Shown here piece after piece: positions 49,206 through 61,058 of a stretch of 64,000 nucleotides of DNA. The notes beneath the pieces were generated by a model. The model was not told the DNA's origin and ran no database searches. It saw nothing but the letters and a program-made list of their open reading frames with translations. The DNA lies in NCBI RefSeq assembly GCF_016086655.4, contig NC_052140.2, forward strand, positions 21,576,001 to 21,640,000, given 5' to 3'. A program made the translations under genes and the position numbers. Numbering within the stretch: the stretch's first letter is position 1; each line of letters starts with the position of its first letter. The stretch comes from Lepeophtheirus salmonis. Its lineage: Eukaryota > Arthropoda > Copepoda > Siphonostomatoida > Caligidae.

Positions 49206-51338
49206 ATTTTCAAAAATTTTAATAAAAATACCACAAAACGATACGTTTTGGACATAATATTAAAGATTGAACAATGAAATATTTTCAATTTCTCGAACAT
49301 TTATTTGCAAAAATGAACCAGTTATCGAGGGTTATTTTCTCGACAACATTATTCTTCAAAACTTTTTTGTTTTTGCAAATACGAGAAAAATATTGGTAGG
49401 AATGGGTTTCTTTTACAATTTCAATAAATGTTATTAACTACGTTTTTGCAAAATTAGTGCAAAAAAAGTGTTTTGCAATTTACTTAGCGAATTTTGATTT
49501 GGGAAGTTTTTGAAGTAAATAGAAAATAAACTTCTATTCCACACAATTTTTTAGATGCATATATGTTGCTATGTTATTTGAAGTTTATAGCACATTGTTT
49601 TTTATATTCATAATAATAATACTAAGGTAATAATAAGCAATAATAAGAGTTTGTTTGTTTTTTTTTAGTTCAGAGAGTTGCTATGATGAGATGTTGTAAA
49701 TTACTTTCCTTAACCGTATTGATATAGTCTGAAGAATCCAAGAGAAATAGAATTAGAGTTATCATTATTTACAAAATTGATCCAATATGGATGTTGAAGA
49801 ATAAAATTGCCTTAGATAAATTAATGTTGGACTGTTCCATGATTCAGCTATCATCAATTAATGGAATATGCTGTTACCATATTCAATTACTCATTTAAAA
49901 CTTTATATGTATATCCTCTATGTATTTTTTTAAACATCATGTTTGGGTAATTTTTTACATGCACGACTTTATTTATTAATTAAAATATATGTATATATTT
50001 ATCTCCTTGCTCATACTTGTCAATTATTAAATATATTTTTTAATAAAAGGGTATTTAGAAGACAAATGTGGTTCTTTTTACAAAAATTAATATTCATTTA
50101 TTTAAGAATATTTACTATATTTGGTTATAATTAAATAGATTTCATCAAATTATATATATATATATATAGTAAAACACATATTCTGTGCGGAAATGATCAC
50201 AGAAATTCATAAATAATATTAATTAAATAAAATATTCACCTTGTAATTACTAAATAAATTTTACATCATAATATACATACATATATTGTCAAATCTATCA
50301 TAATTAATTTACATATAATATTAGTTAAATTAATATTTATATAACAAGAATAATTAGAAATTAAAAAATGAATTTATATCTTTTTTATAACTTTTTTATT
50401 TCTATTCTACGGTGTTTTACTATTTACAATGTGAATGTATTTTTTGTAATTCTACTAAATTTAACTTTGAAGGAATATGTTTAATGGAACCTTATCTTAT
50501 TTTTTTACTATATAAATGACTTTTTATAAAATCACATCATTATTAATCATTCCATAACTTTACTACACTGCACGTTTTTAAGTTATTTGGGATGATTAAA
50601 ATTTCAAAAAAATTATATACAATCAATTCTACAATATTGAAGATATTGGTAAATTTTTGTTTAAAAAAAATTCCTATAAAAACATGTATAAAATATTTCT
50701 TAAAGCTATTTCATAGCTGTTCAATATAATGTGTTTTAATTCTCTATCATTGATTTGGTTTACGATATGTCATTAAAAGAAATAAACACAATTTTATTTG
50801 TCTTTATGCCCTCAGAACTCAGATTTTAATTAAATTATCTAAAATACCGCATACCAAATTTAAATTATATTCGTTTCCTCGTAAAGGTTAATTGTATAAT
50901 AATGACCCATATATACCTATAATTACCTCTTTTGAAGCCTATAAAAATAACAAATAAATGTATTATTATCATTTCATAAATTAAATTTATTGTAAACCAT
51001 CATAATTAAATCTCAATGAAATGATTTTAGTAACATAAATTTAATATTATTTTATCATAAAAAAATATTTTTAATATACAACAATTTACAGTTAATTTTA
51101 TAAATTTATTATACATGCAATTTTGATATGAAGAACCTTAAATGTTTTGTTTAAACCATATAATGATCCAGTTAATATGATTCTGTACATTCGTTTAAAT
51201 ACATAATTTTAGGTCTGTGCTAATGAAAATGCATGATTAGTAGGAAATATTATTTCAAATATATTGCTACATCTTTTCATGTAATAATTATCATTTATTT
51301 TTCCTTTCAATACTTAATATAATAAGGAATTGTTGGAT
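49206..51338. other. Very AT-rich non-coding stretch
   Basis: No gene or RNA recognised. It includes an (AT)n tract near 50150-50166. Open frames are short and dominated by Ile, Leu, Phe and Tyr from A/T bias. Confidence 0.55.
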
Positions 51339-52195
51339 ATGGATCTTGAACTAATTATTTCCTTGATTAGAGATCATCCTTGTTTATGGAAGGTGAGCTT
51401 TTATATTTACAGGAATCAATATTTCAAAGATTGCTGTTGGCAAAATATTTCCACTAAAGTAAGTAAATAATTAGATAATATAAACTTAACGATAAATATT
51501 TTCTCATTTAGGCTGATGCAAGTTCGTACGAGATAACAAAGAAATGGAAATATTTAAGGGACAAATTTATGAAATAATTAAAAGAAAGTGGAGTGGAAGT
51601 GCTGGCCACCCTAGAAATCTACTTGCTTACATTTCTCTTCCGTATAGTTCCTCAGGGATGAAATAAAACATAATAAGTATGAAACATTATCATTAAGAAT
51701 GAAAGAAATTAATATTATAAATTACGAGGATGGAAACCAACTTCAATAATACGACAACCCATTCTGATGTTGTAGTTAATAGTGGAAAGATGCAATTGTT
51801 ACAATATAATGTGTTTTTTTTTTTTTTAATTGACACCATAGTCATATCTTACTAGAAAACAAAGTAGTTTAATTGCCGATACCCTTAAATTGGATATTGC
51901 TAACAACTTATCCAATTCTGAAATGGGTCATGTATCATCAGATTTTAACGTTAATAGCTCTGCCACTCTGGATATGGGCGCAATATCACCGTATTTGGGA
52001 AATAACAACTCTGCACCTTTGAATGTTGTTGAAACAAGAATTCAAAATTCATTAACAATCCAAAATCAAAACTTTAATAAATTGATTGTATTCATGATTA
52101 GAAAATTACTTTGCAATCTGAAAATGAATAATAGGAGACAAACCAGTGTTAGAATTACTCTGGCGCCTTTGAAATGCCATCCTTTACCCATTTAG
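51339..52195 (+). pseudogene. MADF-domain (Adf-1-like) gene or relic
   Basis: Exon 1 (51339-51458) encodes MDLELIISLIRDHPCLWK and, after 'YRNQYFKDCCWQNIS', ends at AAA before the donor GTAAGT. A 53-bp intron ends TTCTCATTTAG. Exon 2 (51512-51577) reads ADASSYEITKKWKYLRDKFM and then meets TAA. Together these match the MADF/SANT-like DNA-binding domain (LI..V..HP.LW ... W..I ... KWK.LRD.F). Homology seems to continue beyond the stop in shifted frames (a 'SGSAG' word). An open 101-codon frame at 51890-52195 (Asn/Ser-rich) could be the C-terminal part. MADF proteins are transcription factors or transposon-associated proteins; this copy looks broken. Confidence 0.5.
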
Positions 52196-52199
52196 ACCC

Positions 52200-52870
52200 T
52201 CTTTAGTTCTGCAACGTTTTCACAGAAAAATGCATCATACTTTTCAATTTTTAGATACGGACCGACCATACAAGCACAACGCTCAGATTAGCTTAAACCA
52301 ATATATATTTTGTTTATTGAAAAGGATTTGAGATCGATAGTGGAAGAAGCTGGCAAGCGACAACGCAGTTTATTCGTTGTCGTGAGGGCAGTAAACGAAA
52401 ATTACTTTTGCTTGAAAACAAAGGAAAATTTGATAATCCCATATGAAATATAAGCACCTAAATATTTGAAACCAACACACTATTTTCTAAAGAGTTGGTC
52501 CAAACCTATAAAAAAGGTACAAATATCCAAATTCATCGCAAAACCACATTTAATTAAGAAAAAACATATTACAGATTCGTAATCAAAGCTTCAAGTACTG
52601 CTGGAATTGAATAAGGAACTTAATTATTTATTTTGATTGACTTTTCTAATTAATGGGAGGCAAAACATTAAACAAAATGTATGTATTGTATTTTTCATAA
52701 ACATAAGATACGCATCTAAGAAAAAACTTTGATTTATTTGAGATCAAAAAAATATAAAATAATTCCTTAAACTACCCTTGATTAAGGATAAATATTAATA
52801 ATTGGGGACATAGAAAAGGATATCCAAGTTTGTAGGTACATACTTGTGTATGGTTAGATTTAACTAAGTG
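52200..52870. other. Sequence between the MADF relic and the TEP1 3' end
   Basis: No gene. On the minus strand AATAAA occurs at 52738-52733, about 140 bp beyond the TEP1 stop codon, a possible polyadenylation signal. Confidence 0.4.
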
Positions 52871-52875
52871 AAAAG

Positions 52876-55800
52876 TTATAAGGAAAAACCATAATATTTC
52901 ATTTTAAGAAAGTATAATACACCAAAAGCTCCTCCCAGAATTATACACTTGGTATATCGAGAAACCCCTCCTTTATATAAAGGCACTTGACTGAGAAATT
53001 CTCCTATTTGCTCTATCTTGTCTGATTCTTTTAGTTTCCATATTTTACAATATTTATCCAGAGAGATAGAAGCAAATGTGAACTCATCAATTTTAATCAC
53101 TGAAGTAACAGTATCTTTATGGCTTAAATGCTCATAGACAATACTTCCAGATTGTATTAAGAGATGCCCGTCAAAAGAGCCGAAAATATCAACAGATTCA
53201 CTCATTTGAACATGGGATGCAACATTGCGTAAATTAACCTTGAAACTACTCTTGTTTACGTGGAAGAAAGGTTCGAGAGAATCAATTGCTCGAAGATATG
53301 GATATGAATTTAGCTCATTAGTTTCGTTTATATCCACTTTCTGGTTGCTTCCATCTTCAAATCCAAGAGTCACAATCCCATGTTTGTACCCTGAGTTCCA
53401 ATCAATCCCAATTAAACTATTTTGTGCATACATACTTGATGAGGAGGAACTATTATCACTTGAGGAGGAGGAGGAACTATTATCATCATCCTGTTTGCTG
53501 GTTGAATTTGACATACTTTCGTCATTATCTTGTGTATTTTCGTCTTCAAATTCATGGATGTCTTTAGAAAAGGGGTTTGCTGAAAACAATTTAGAATCGT
53601 TAAACCAAATTCTCTTCTTTTCTTGTGATCCATTTGAATACAAAATTAAAGAAAATAGTTCTACTTTGCTGAAGCAAGATAGGATAATTGAATCATCATT
53701 GTCTCTCCAAACGGAATTAATTTCAAATTCCATTTCGTTTTGAATATCAAATTGATTTTTCTGGACAGCTTCATTATCGGAGATTGCATACAAATAAACG
53801 TGAGGAGCCGATAAAATGATCCAATTTCGATCATCCCCTCCTGGAATATTTAATATGGACGAGATTTGATTTTTTTCTTCGATTTTCTTTTCTTTTTTTA
53901 GGGTTAACTGCAATCTTGAATCTGGTGTACAAAAGTTTAAGCCTTCATCAAGATAATTTATAGATTTAAATCCATAAGACAATATATCAGGTTTATATGG
54001 CATGTCATGGGCTTTAAACGCCATAGGATCGATGACTTCGTTTAAAAGAATAAAGTATTCCTCGTCATGAGAATTATTTCTTAGAATTCTTGAGTTACGG
54101 TGATATTGAATATTCAAATTTGAATCCAGCATGATCTGAAAAAACTCTTCCTTTGATAAGTACTTGTGAAGGTCTCCTTTTTTATAGAAAATCAAGTTAT
54201 CTTGGTCAGCACCACCTAGCTTATAGTCAATAGCTAAATTTTTCATTTTTTTATATCCTTTGCTATTTAACTTAATGTCAAAAGTTACAAGACCTGTTTT
54301 CTCATAGCTTCCATAACATCTGAATGTATCATCTTTGTTTGGCAATGATTTCAAAACCAAGTCAATTACGGTATTAATGGTGTAATCTTGAAATATTTTT
54401 TCCAATGAATTAGTATCCAAAGAATATTTCCATAATGCCAATTGAGTTCTGCCACCCGTAAAAATATATCCATTATGATAATCAATAAATGTTACAGGTG
54501 AGCTGAATTGATTTTTAGATCAAAATAATTTTCAGAAGTCAATATAGGGGTGTAAGTTTTTATGTCTGAGTCTATTCTTCGCCGCTTTCTTATTTTATTA
54601 AGAGCCTCTTCAGGTATTTGATATATCTCAAACTTGTTATCTTCTCTCGGATAGATGAATATTCCTTTGGTTCTTGATATTGGAACGATGAAATTAAAAT
54701 ATTCAAAGTCAGATGTGACATGGGTGATTTCTCTCAAATCATATATTTCTCTAAGTTCCTCATTAAATCTAAAGCTTAATAGCCTGTTTTTATTTGTAAT
54801 TAATATGAATATATTCTCTTGAAACATGAGAGCCTGACAAAGTTCTCCTTCTTTGTTGATCAATTTTATGGAAAACGATACCTGGGCTTTATTTATAAAA
54901 CGAATCCAACCAGAATTATATCCCAAAACTTTTTGCCTTCATATGAATCCATACAAACCACAGCATCATTTTCAAAAGTTGGCATTTTGTATTGCCCCGA
55001 AATTTTATGGTATCGATGATTGACAACATCATTAAAATAGTCATAGAAATTTGAATTAAATGATTTAAATTCAAAGCATCGAATACAACCATCTGAGCAT
55101 CCAATTAAGACTTCAGATTCTGATAAAAATGATAATTTATTCCCTGTAAGAGTCAATGAGGGTGAACCAAGTTTCCAGCACTTTTTCAGCGTTAAATTTA
55201 TATCAGCAATATAAACGTAGCCCTCAGTATCAGAGCAACTGACAAGTATCCCATCATTTACATTCAATTTGACAGCAATATCACATATGGCACCTTTACA
55301 ACACAGCCCTTTTTGGGATACCTCATTATCAATAATATTTATGCGCAACAATTCGCCTCCCCATGTTCCCACTAAAATTGAGGATTCATTAACTGGAGTA
55401 CCACAGGATATGGGTAATGAGTGAGAAAATTTACCAGTCATTTTAAATTTTCCTAAAGTTGAAGAGAATACAAAAAAATTACCATCAAGTCCAGTAGACA
55501 CAATACTCCTTGACAACGGCATCAAAAATATGCTGGAAACGGGCTTCAAATGGATTTGAGCATGATTAGATACATTTATCCTTTTATTTATGTCCCAGAA
55601 AGATACTGTTCCATCTTGTAGACCTACAGATATTACTTCACTCCCACGAACAAATGATAAGGAGGTTACAGGGGAATGAACGTAGAGACCAAACATAGTT
55701 TTATCTTTTTGTTCAACGATGACACAGTCATCTGTCCCATAGATCCATATTTCTTCATATGTAGCCGCACACAAAATTATAAGCTTACTAAAAACTTGTC

Positions 55801-58800
55801 ATTCTTTCAATGTCTGGAATCTTCATCGACATGTCCTTATTCAAAATTTCGAGCATGAGAAATGTTGAATTGTCTTTACCTCTATCATGATTCATCTCCA
55901 AAAGACATGTGTGCCCCAAACCATCCACTAAAGACGAATTTATCCCGTGCTGATAGGTGAGCATTGGGCTGTGAACTAAGGATTCTGAGTAGATTTGTAA
56001 AAAGTTTAGTAATTGTCTGTCAGCTATTTTTGATATTACGCAATGATGATAAAAATGTTCCATGGATTCAACTCCATTTTTCGCCCAATAATAAATAAAA
56101 GACAAATCCCTCAAAAATAAATTATTACCCATGGAAATACATAATTGAAGAAGAGAATTCAATAAATATGGATGAATGCAATCAGAATTCTTGATATCCT
56201 CTTCAAACTCCATCAAATAGTACTTGAACAACAAGCTTCGATATTTATCTTCATTAAGATAGTTTTTAAGAAAACTGTTTTTAAAAGAATCTTTGAGGAA
56301 AAACCTTTTTTAAGTGAGGGCTCCATAAAAATTTCTAGTCTATTAAGAGATCTAAGAAGTGATATAGAAGAAACAGTCTTCCCTAAAATATTCTGTGTTG
56401 CTCTCATAAGTTGATTGAAGGATGGACCTTCACATTCATATAAAATATTAAGAATTGGCTCAAGGATATGACTATCTTCATCATCTCTTTCAAGAATATA
56501 ATGATATAAATCCTGAAGATTTCCAGGTATATGTTCTTTAATCATTGTTTTTTCATTCCCATTCACTATTGCATCGGAGGATACAAGAACTGAGCAGAGT
56601 GTTTTGAGGTATTTAATATTCCCTGATTCTTTCTTGGATGCAGCTAAGCGAAGCACATTATTAAGAGGAGCCTCACTTAATACTTTATCCCCCATTTTTT
56701 TCAAAAAGTTACTAACCAGCTCCTTCTTTATTCTAATGTCTTTAATATCATCTAAAGAAACAAATACATCCAAATGATATTTTTGCGCCTTGACAAGAGA
56801 TGTTTCTTCATGAAAGAGTCCGATTTATTAGACGAAACAATAATACGAACTCCAGGAGGGAAATTACAATAAGGAATCCAAGAGACGTTATCTTTCGGTG
56901 GTTCGTCAACAATAATACAAACTACCTTTCCACATGTTTGAATTTGACTGATTAATTTTGCAACTCTTATAAAGGATAAGTAGCTATCATCTTTAGAGCT
57001 TTGAGTGTAATCATCAATATTAATTTTGGAATGAAGTTGCAGAATTTGATGCTCCAAATACTCCATGATACAAAAAGAATCCATGACCCCATCAGAAAAA
57101 ATGGAATGACGATTACATCTGACGTATTGGACAGAATAGTTGCCAGTTTACAAAGAAAAGCTGTTTTGCCTGTGCCCTGAATTTCAATACATTTGAATTT
57201 ATTTCTATGAGATAAAATGATTTCGGTCATCTTTTCAAGTTCCTTAGTCCTTCCAATAAACTCTTCAGTCTCTTTTGAAATAAATGAACTCATGAAATCG
57301 ACATGAGTGACCAATTCTTTCGATGCAATGTCCAATATATCTTTCCAAAGTCTGTCAATAACAGTCCTCACAAAATCCTCATCAAAGCGAGAAAAAACAG
57401 AATTTGAGCTACTCTTACTTAAGGATGAAGCTCTATAATTTTCATAAAGTGGACAACCTGAATTTCTTATGTCTTCCTTAAGTTGGTTCAAAGCCCCATT
57501 CTCTTCTGAATTAATTGACTCACGAAATTGTGAGATGTCATTTTCAGACTTTATCAAACTCAGAGTTAAAGGATCTCTAAAATAAAAATGGGCTCTTGTC
57601 CAGCCTCTCAGTCTTATTTCCAATTCTGTAATAGATATAGAATTTTTCTTGAATCTATCAATAACGGCTGCATTGCCAGATAAGAATTGTTTTTCTATTG
57701 GTAGTGAGTATCTTGGTTTCCACCCATATCTCTCACCAAGAAAGCAGATAAATATATCTGACTCTTGAACACGTTCTAAGCAATATCTTGTCATGCTTGT
57801 TTCTAAGCTTTGATCCTCTGGAATGCCCCATCTTAAATCTAGAGGTGTTATTTCCACATTAATGTTCCGACATCTACGCCTAAGCTCTGGAAATACACAA
57901 TAGTTTAATAAGTTTCTTTCACCAAACATATCCAAAAAGTTGAAGACACAAAAATTTTAACTCTAGTCCATTGTATTCGAGATTTTGGACGAGCAATTGG
58001 AGTAATGAGAGGCTTTTTGTTATAAATTTTATACTTGGAATCAATGCTTTCAACTTCTTCAAGTTGGGATTTCCCTGAGCTTAATTGGGATAATGTCTTC
58101 AATGCAGCGTCTCCAAATCCAGAGATGGAAACATTTCGACTATTACTTTCTAATGGGAAAAGATATGGCAAACTTCCATCAATCGTCAATAATGCTAAAT
58201 TCATCATAGATGAATAAACTGACGTACGACGGTAATAGTCGATAAACTTAATAAATTTATCAAGTGGATCTTTTTCCGGAGGTTTTCGGAAAATTATAAT
58301 CAAATTGTCTATTTTTTGTTTGTCCTTAATACTATACAAGTAGTTTCCAACCATTTCAATATTTCCACAATTGTCCCACACATGATGAAAATAATTTCTT
58401 ATATAAGTAGAAAATATATTTTTATTTAATTTTCTCTTTCCAAGCTCCTCTACTCCATTCTCACCACAGCTTAGCAGCTTATATGACTTGCATGCTTGTG
58501 CAATCATTAAACCAGTGAATATGCAGATACCATTGAATCCAATGAATCCATAATCTTTCCAAGCATCATCTTTGCTTTTATAATTGACGAAAAATATTAC
58601 AGAATGTCCCTCAATAGGTGACAAATTTCTCAAAATTGATGACTGAGCAGTTTCCTCTAAAACATCTTGCAATTCAGATGGAAAATCTATATCCGATTGA
58701 GTCCAATTTTCCTTAGTACTACTATTTTTTTCCTTTCTCCGTCTCCTCATTATCCTATACTTATGTTCTGATAGTCCTCCAATATAATTCATCGCACTAT

Positions 58801-60395
58801 AAGCGCATAGATACTGATGCAGAAATACTTTGGAAGATCGTATGGAACTTAGATTTTTAATACTGCAAATGATATCCTTTAGCTGATGCTCATTAATGCC
58901 GGATAAGACCATATTTCTTAAATTTCGAATAATAGCCAAATGTGGTATTTTTTTGCTCAAAATCAGATCATGCCATACTTGCGGCTTGTTGCCGTGTCTA
59001 CATATTATAAGGAAATGTAATACAGATTTGTTAATCTATCATGATTAATTAATCAAATGAGTTGCATTTACATACATAGAAACTTGAGTTTCCCAAGTGA
59101 ATGGAATTTGTAAACGCATTCTTTTCCCAGCCTTCTCCGGTTGAAATTTCCCTCTTAATTTAAGCTTCTTAAATTCGTCTTCCGACTTGGGATATTTTTT
59201 TCCTAGAAGACACATTACGAACTTTTGAGGATGATGAATATGCAATAATCTTATGAGCCTTTTAATATTGAAACTACGAGATGATGGAAGGTTCAAATCA
59301 TCATTGTTGTCGTCATCTGATAGCACTACGTCTTCATTGATTGATGATTTCTTTTTCTAAATAGACAACAACTTTTTTAGATAACAATTTGTTAATTAAT
59401 AATCAAATAAATTATTACCTTTCTTGAACATCCTTTCTTGTGATATTTGGCAAGTTGATATTCGTCAAAATCAGAAAATTTCTTAGTCATAGCTTTTCTG
59501 AGCATTGAGGGAAGTGAGGATTTATTTTCCCTCTCAAAAGATGCAACAAAATCAGCAATGGATACCCATTCACTTGGAGTCATTATACATTTTTGAAAGT
59601 AGTCCTAATAATAGGTTTTATATAAATTACCATGGAAACTGGCAAAAGAAAGAAGTAATAACGATCCTGCTCGAAAATTACATTCCCGTCGACAGTATAA
59701 AGCTAGCTAAAGAGAAAATTATAATACTTATTAGGGACCCAGACAGATGACTTTCAATATTTGTACCCTAAGAATAAAGACGGAATCCTTAAAAACCACT
59801 TCCTCACAAAGACTAAGTATTTTTTGTCGTATAAGGTCTTCTGGCTCATGCAATTTGGGCTTGGATAACAGCGAGGTTGTACATATTTGCATAAGTTCAA
59901 ACTGAAAATGAAGGGCAATGCTTTAAAATTCAACAAAATCTCAATTTAATTATTATTGCAGACCTTTTGAAGTTGAGCAGGATCCTGTTTTTGAATGGAA
60001 ATTGGAACTTCTGCAAATCCTTTGTGTAAACTTGGCTTCTCTATCTTTGGATATTCATCCTGGTACATCTCCATTTCAGGTGGTGCATCCAGTATCTCCT
60101 CAAAGACTTCAGTTTCTTGATTCGAGGAGAGGGATTTAGTTTCTTGAATTTCCATTCCTTGGAACTCGGTATCTGTGGCAGTCTTACCATTGATATTCTC
60201 CACCACATTCTCTGTGGTATTTCCTTGACTAAGATCCAGAAGAAAGGTGTTATGTAGAGGAATCTGGATGGATGTCAATACTCTATTTTTTGTAGAGTTG
60301 GAAGAAAGAAAGGAATTTTCAAGTTGAGGTGATATTCTCTCATTTTGTTTCAAGTATCGATTTTCCAAATTCATCAAGTGACTCTCGTGTGACAT
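52876..60395 (-). CDS. TEP1: Telomerase/vault-associated protein 1 (TEP1), about 2,400 aa, with frameshifts in the given sequence
   Basis: TEP1 is the large RNA-binding component of vaults and a telomerase-associated protein. Deduced exons are 60395-59964, 59901-59767, 59706-59419, 59356-59076, and 58997 down to the stop at 52876. Order of domains: an acidic N-terminus; TROVE/Ro-like RNA-binding region (FDEYQLAKYH, RLLHIHHPQKFV, AGKRMRL, HGNKPQVWHDLI, IPHLAIIRNL) to about 58000; DUF4062 (KIFVSSTF, FGERNLL, LDLRWGIPED); NACHT-type ATPase (QGTGKTAFLCKLA near 57170, CIIVDEPP near 56915); helical segment; and WD40 repeats from about 55770 to the end, with a poly-Ser/Asp insert near 53440-53520. 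Human TEP1 is about 2,627 aa. Seven one-base slips (57934, 57096, 56813, 56299, 55790, 54930, 54512), nearly all in A/T homopolymers, and one TAG (59607-59605) break the frame. Confidence 0.9.
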
Positions 60396-61058
60396 ATTGT
60401 TATTTCGTATAAATAGAATAGAATCTGAATGGTTGTCAAGGTCTATTATCAAGGCATATAAATTATAATATAATAAGTTAAAGGTTCCCTACTTAGTTCT
60501 CAAGAATCCATTAATAAGTAATCACTTTACAATCATAGAAAATAAACTAGGAACGATAAGGTTAAAATATTTTAATTTAACTAAATATTTCTAAGGCATG
60601 GGCCCGTTCTGATAAAATTTTGATCATGAATTACTCATCAATGAATTTATTTGTATGAGGAGACTCGTTCAGCCTAGAAAACAAAGGCAGGAGGAGTGTT
60701 GCTAACCCTTTACATTTATTCAGGGAGAGAAAATACTTGAATATTACTACTAGGTTAATGTACGTACGTTGTTGGTCTTTGCTTGGGAGGGCAGGCAAGG
60801 AGAAATTACGTTAAGATTATAATATTTGCGCATATTTCGTAACGTTGCGTGTGTTTCGTCTTATACAATAATCAGTCTATTGATTATTTATAATAGGCTG
60901 GAGAGTTTTTCAAGTCAACCCATTTCATTCCTATTTGTACATACTTTGAGTCGCATCATTCTTAATAGTCTATAGAGAGTTAGTGAACTGATATTGTGAT
61001 AGAATTCACTTCAACTCCAGGAACGCATCAATTTTAAAGATACATAACATTGTTAGTA
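60396..61058. promoter_or_regulatory. Putative bidirectional promoter between TEP1 and MVP
   Basis: The 663 bp between the two predicted start codons is the only non-coding space between the divergent genes, so it must hold their proximal promoters and 5' UTRs. I see no clear TATA box. The block 60460-60862 is preserved in the duplicate at 37411-37822, including TGATCATGAATTACTCATCA and TTAATGTACGTACGTTG. The role is inferred from position only. Confidence 0.6.

Noticed and set aside
53225..53743. 172-codon plus-strand open frame
   Set aside because: Antisense to the conserved WD40 part of TEP1, including the poly-Ser stretch; a shadow frame.
60396..61058. Possible vault RNA gene next to MVP
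   Set aside because: I looked for A-box and B-box motifs and a terminator T run in order and found none convincing; a covariance-model search would be decisive.
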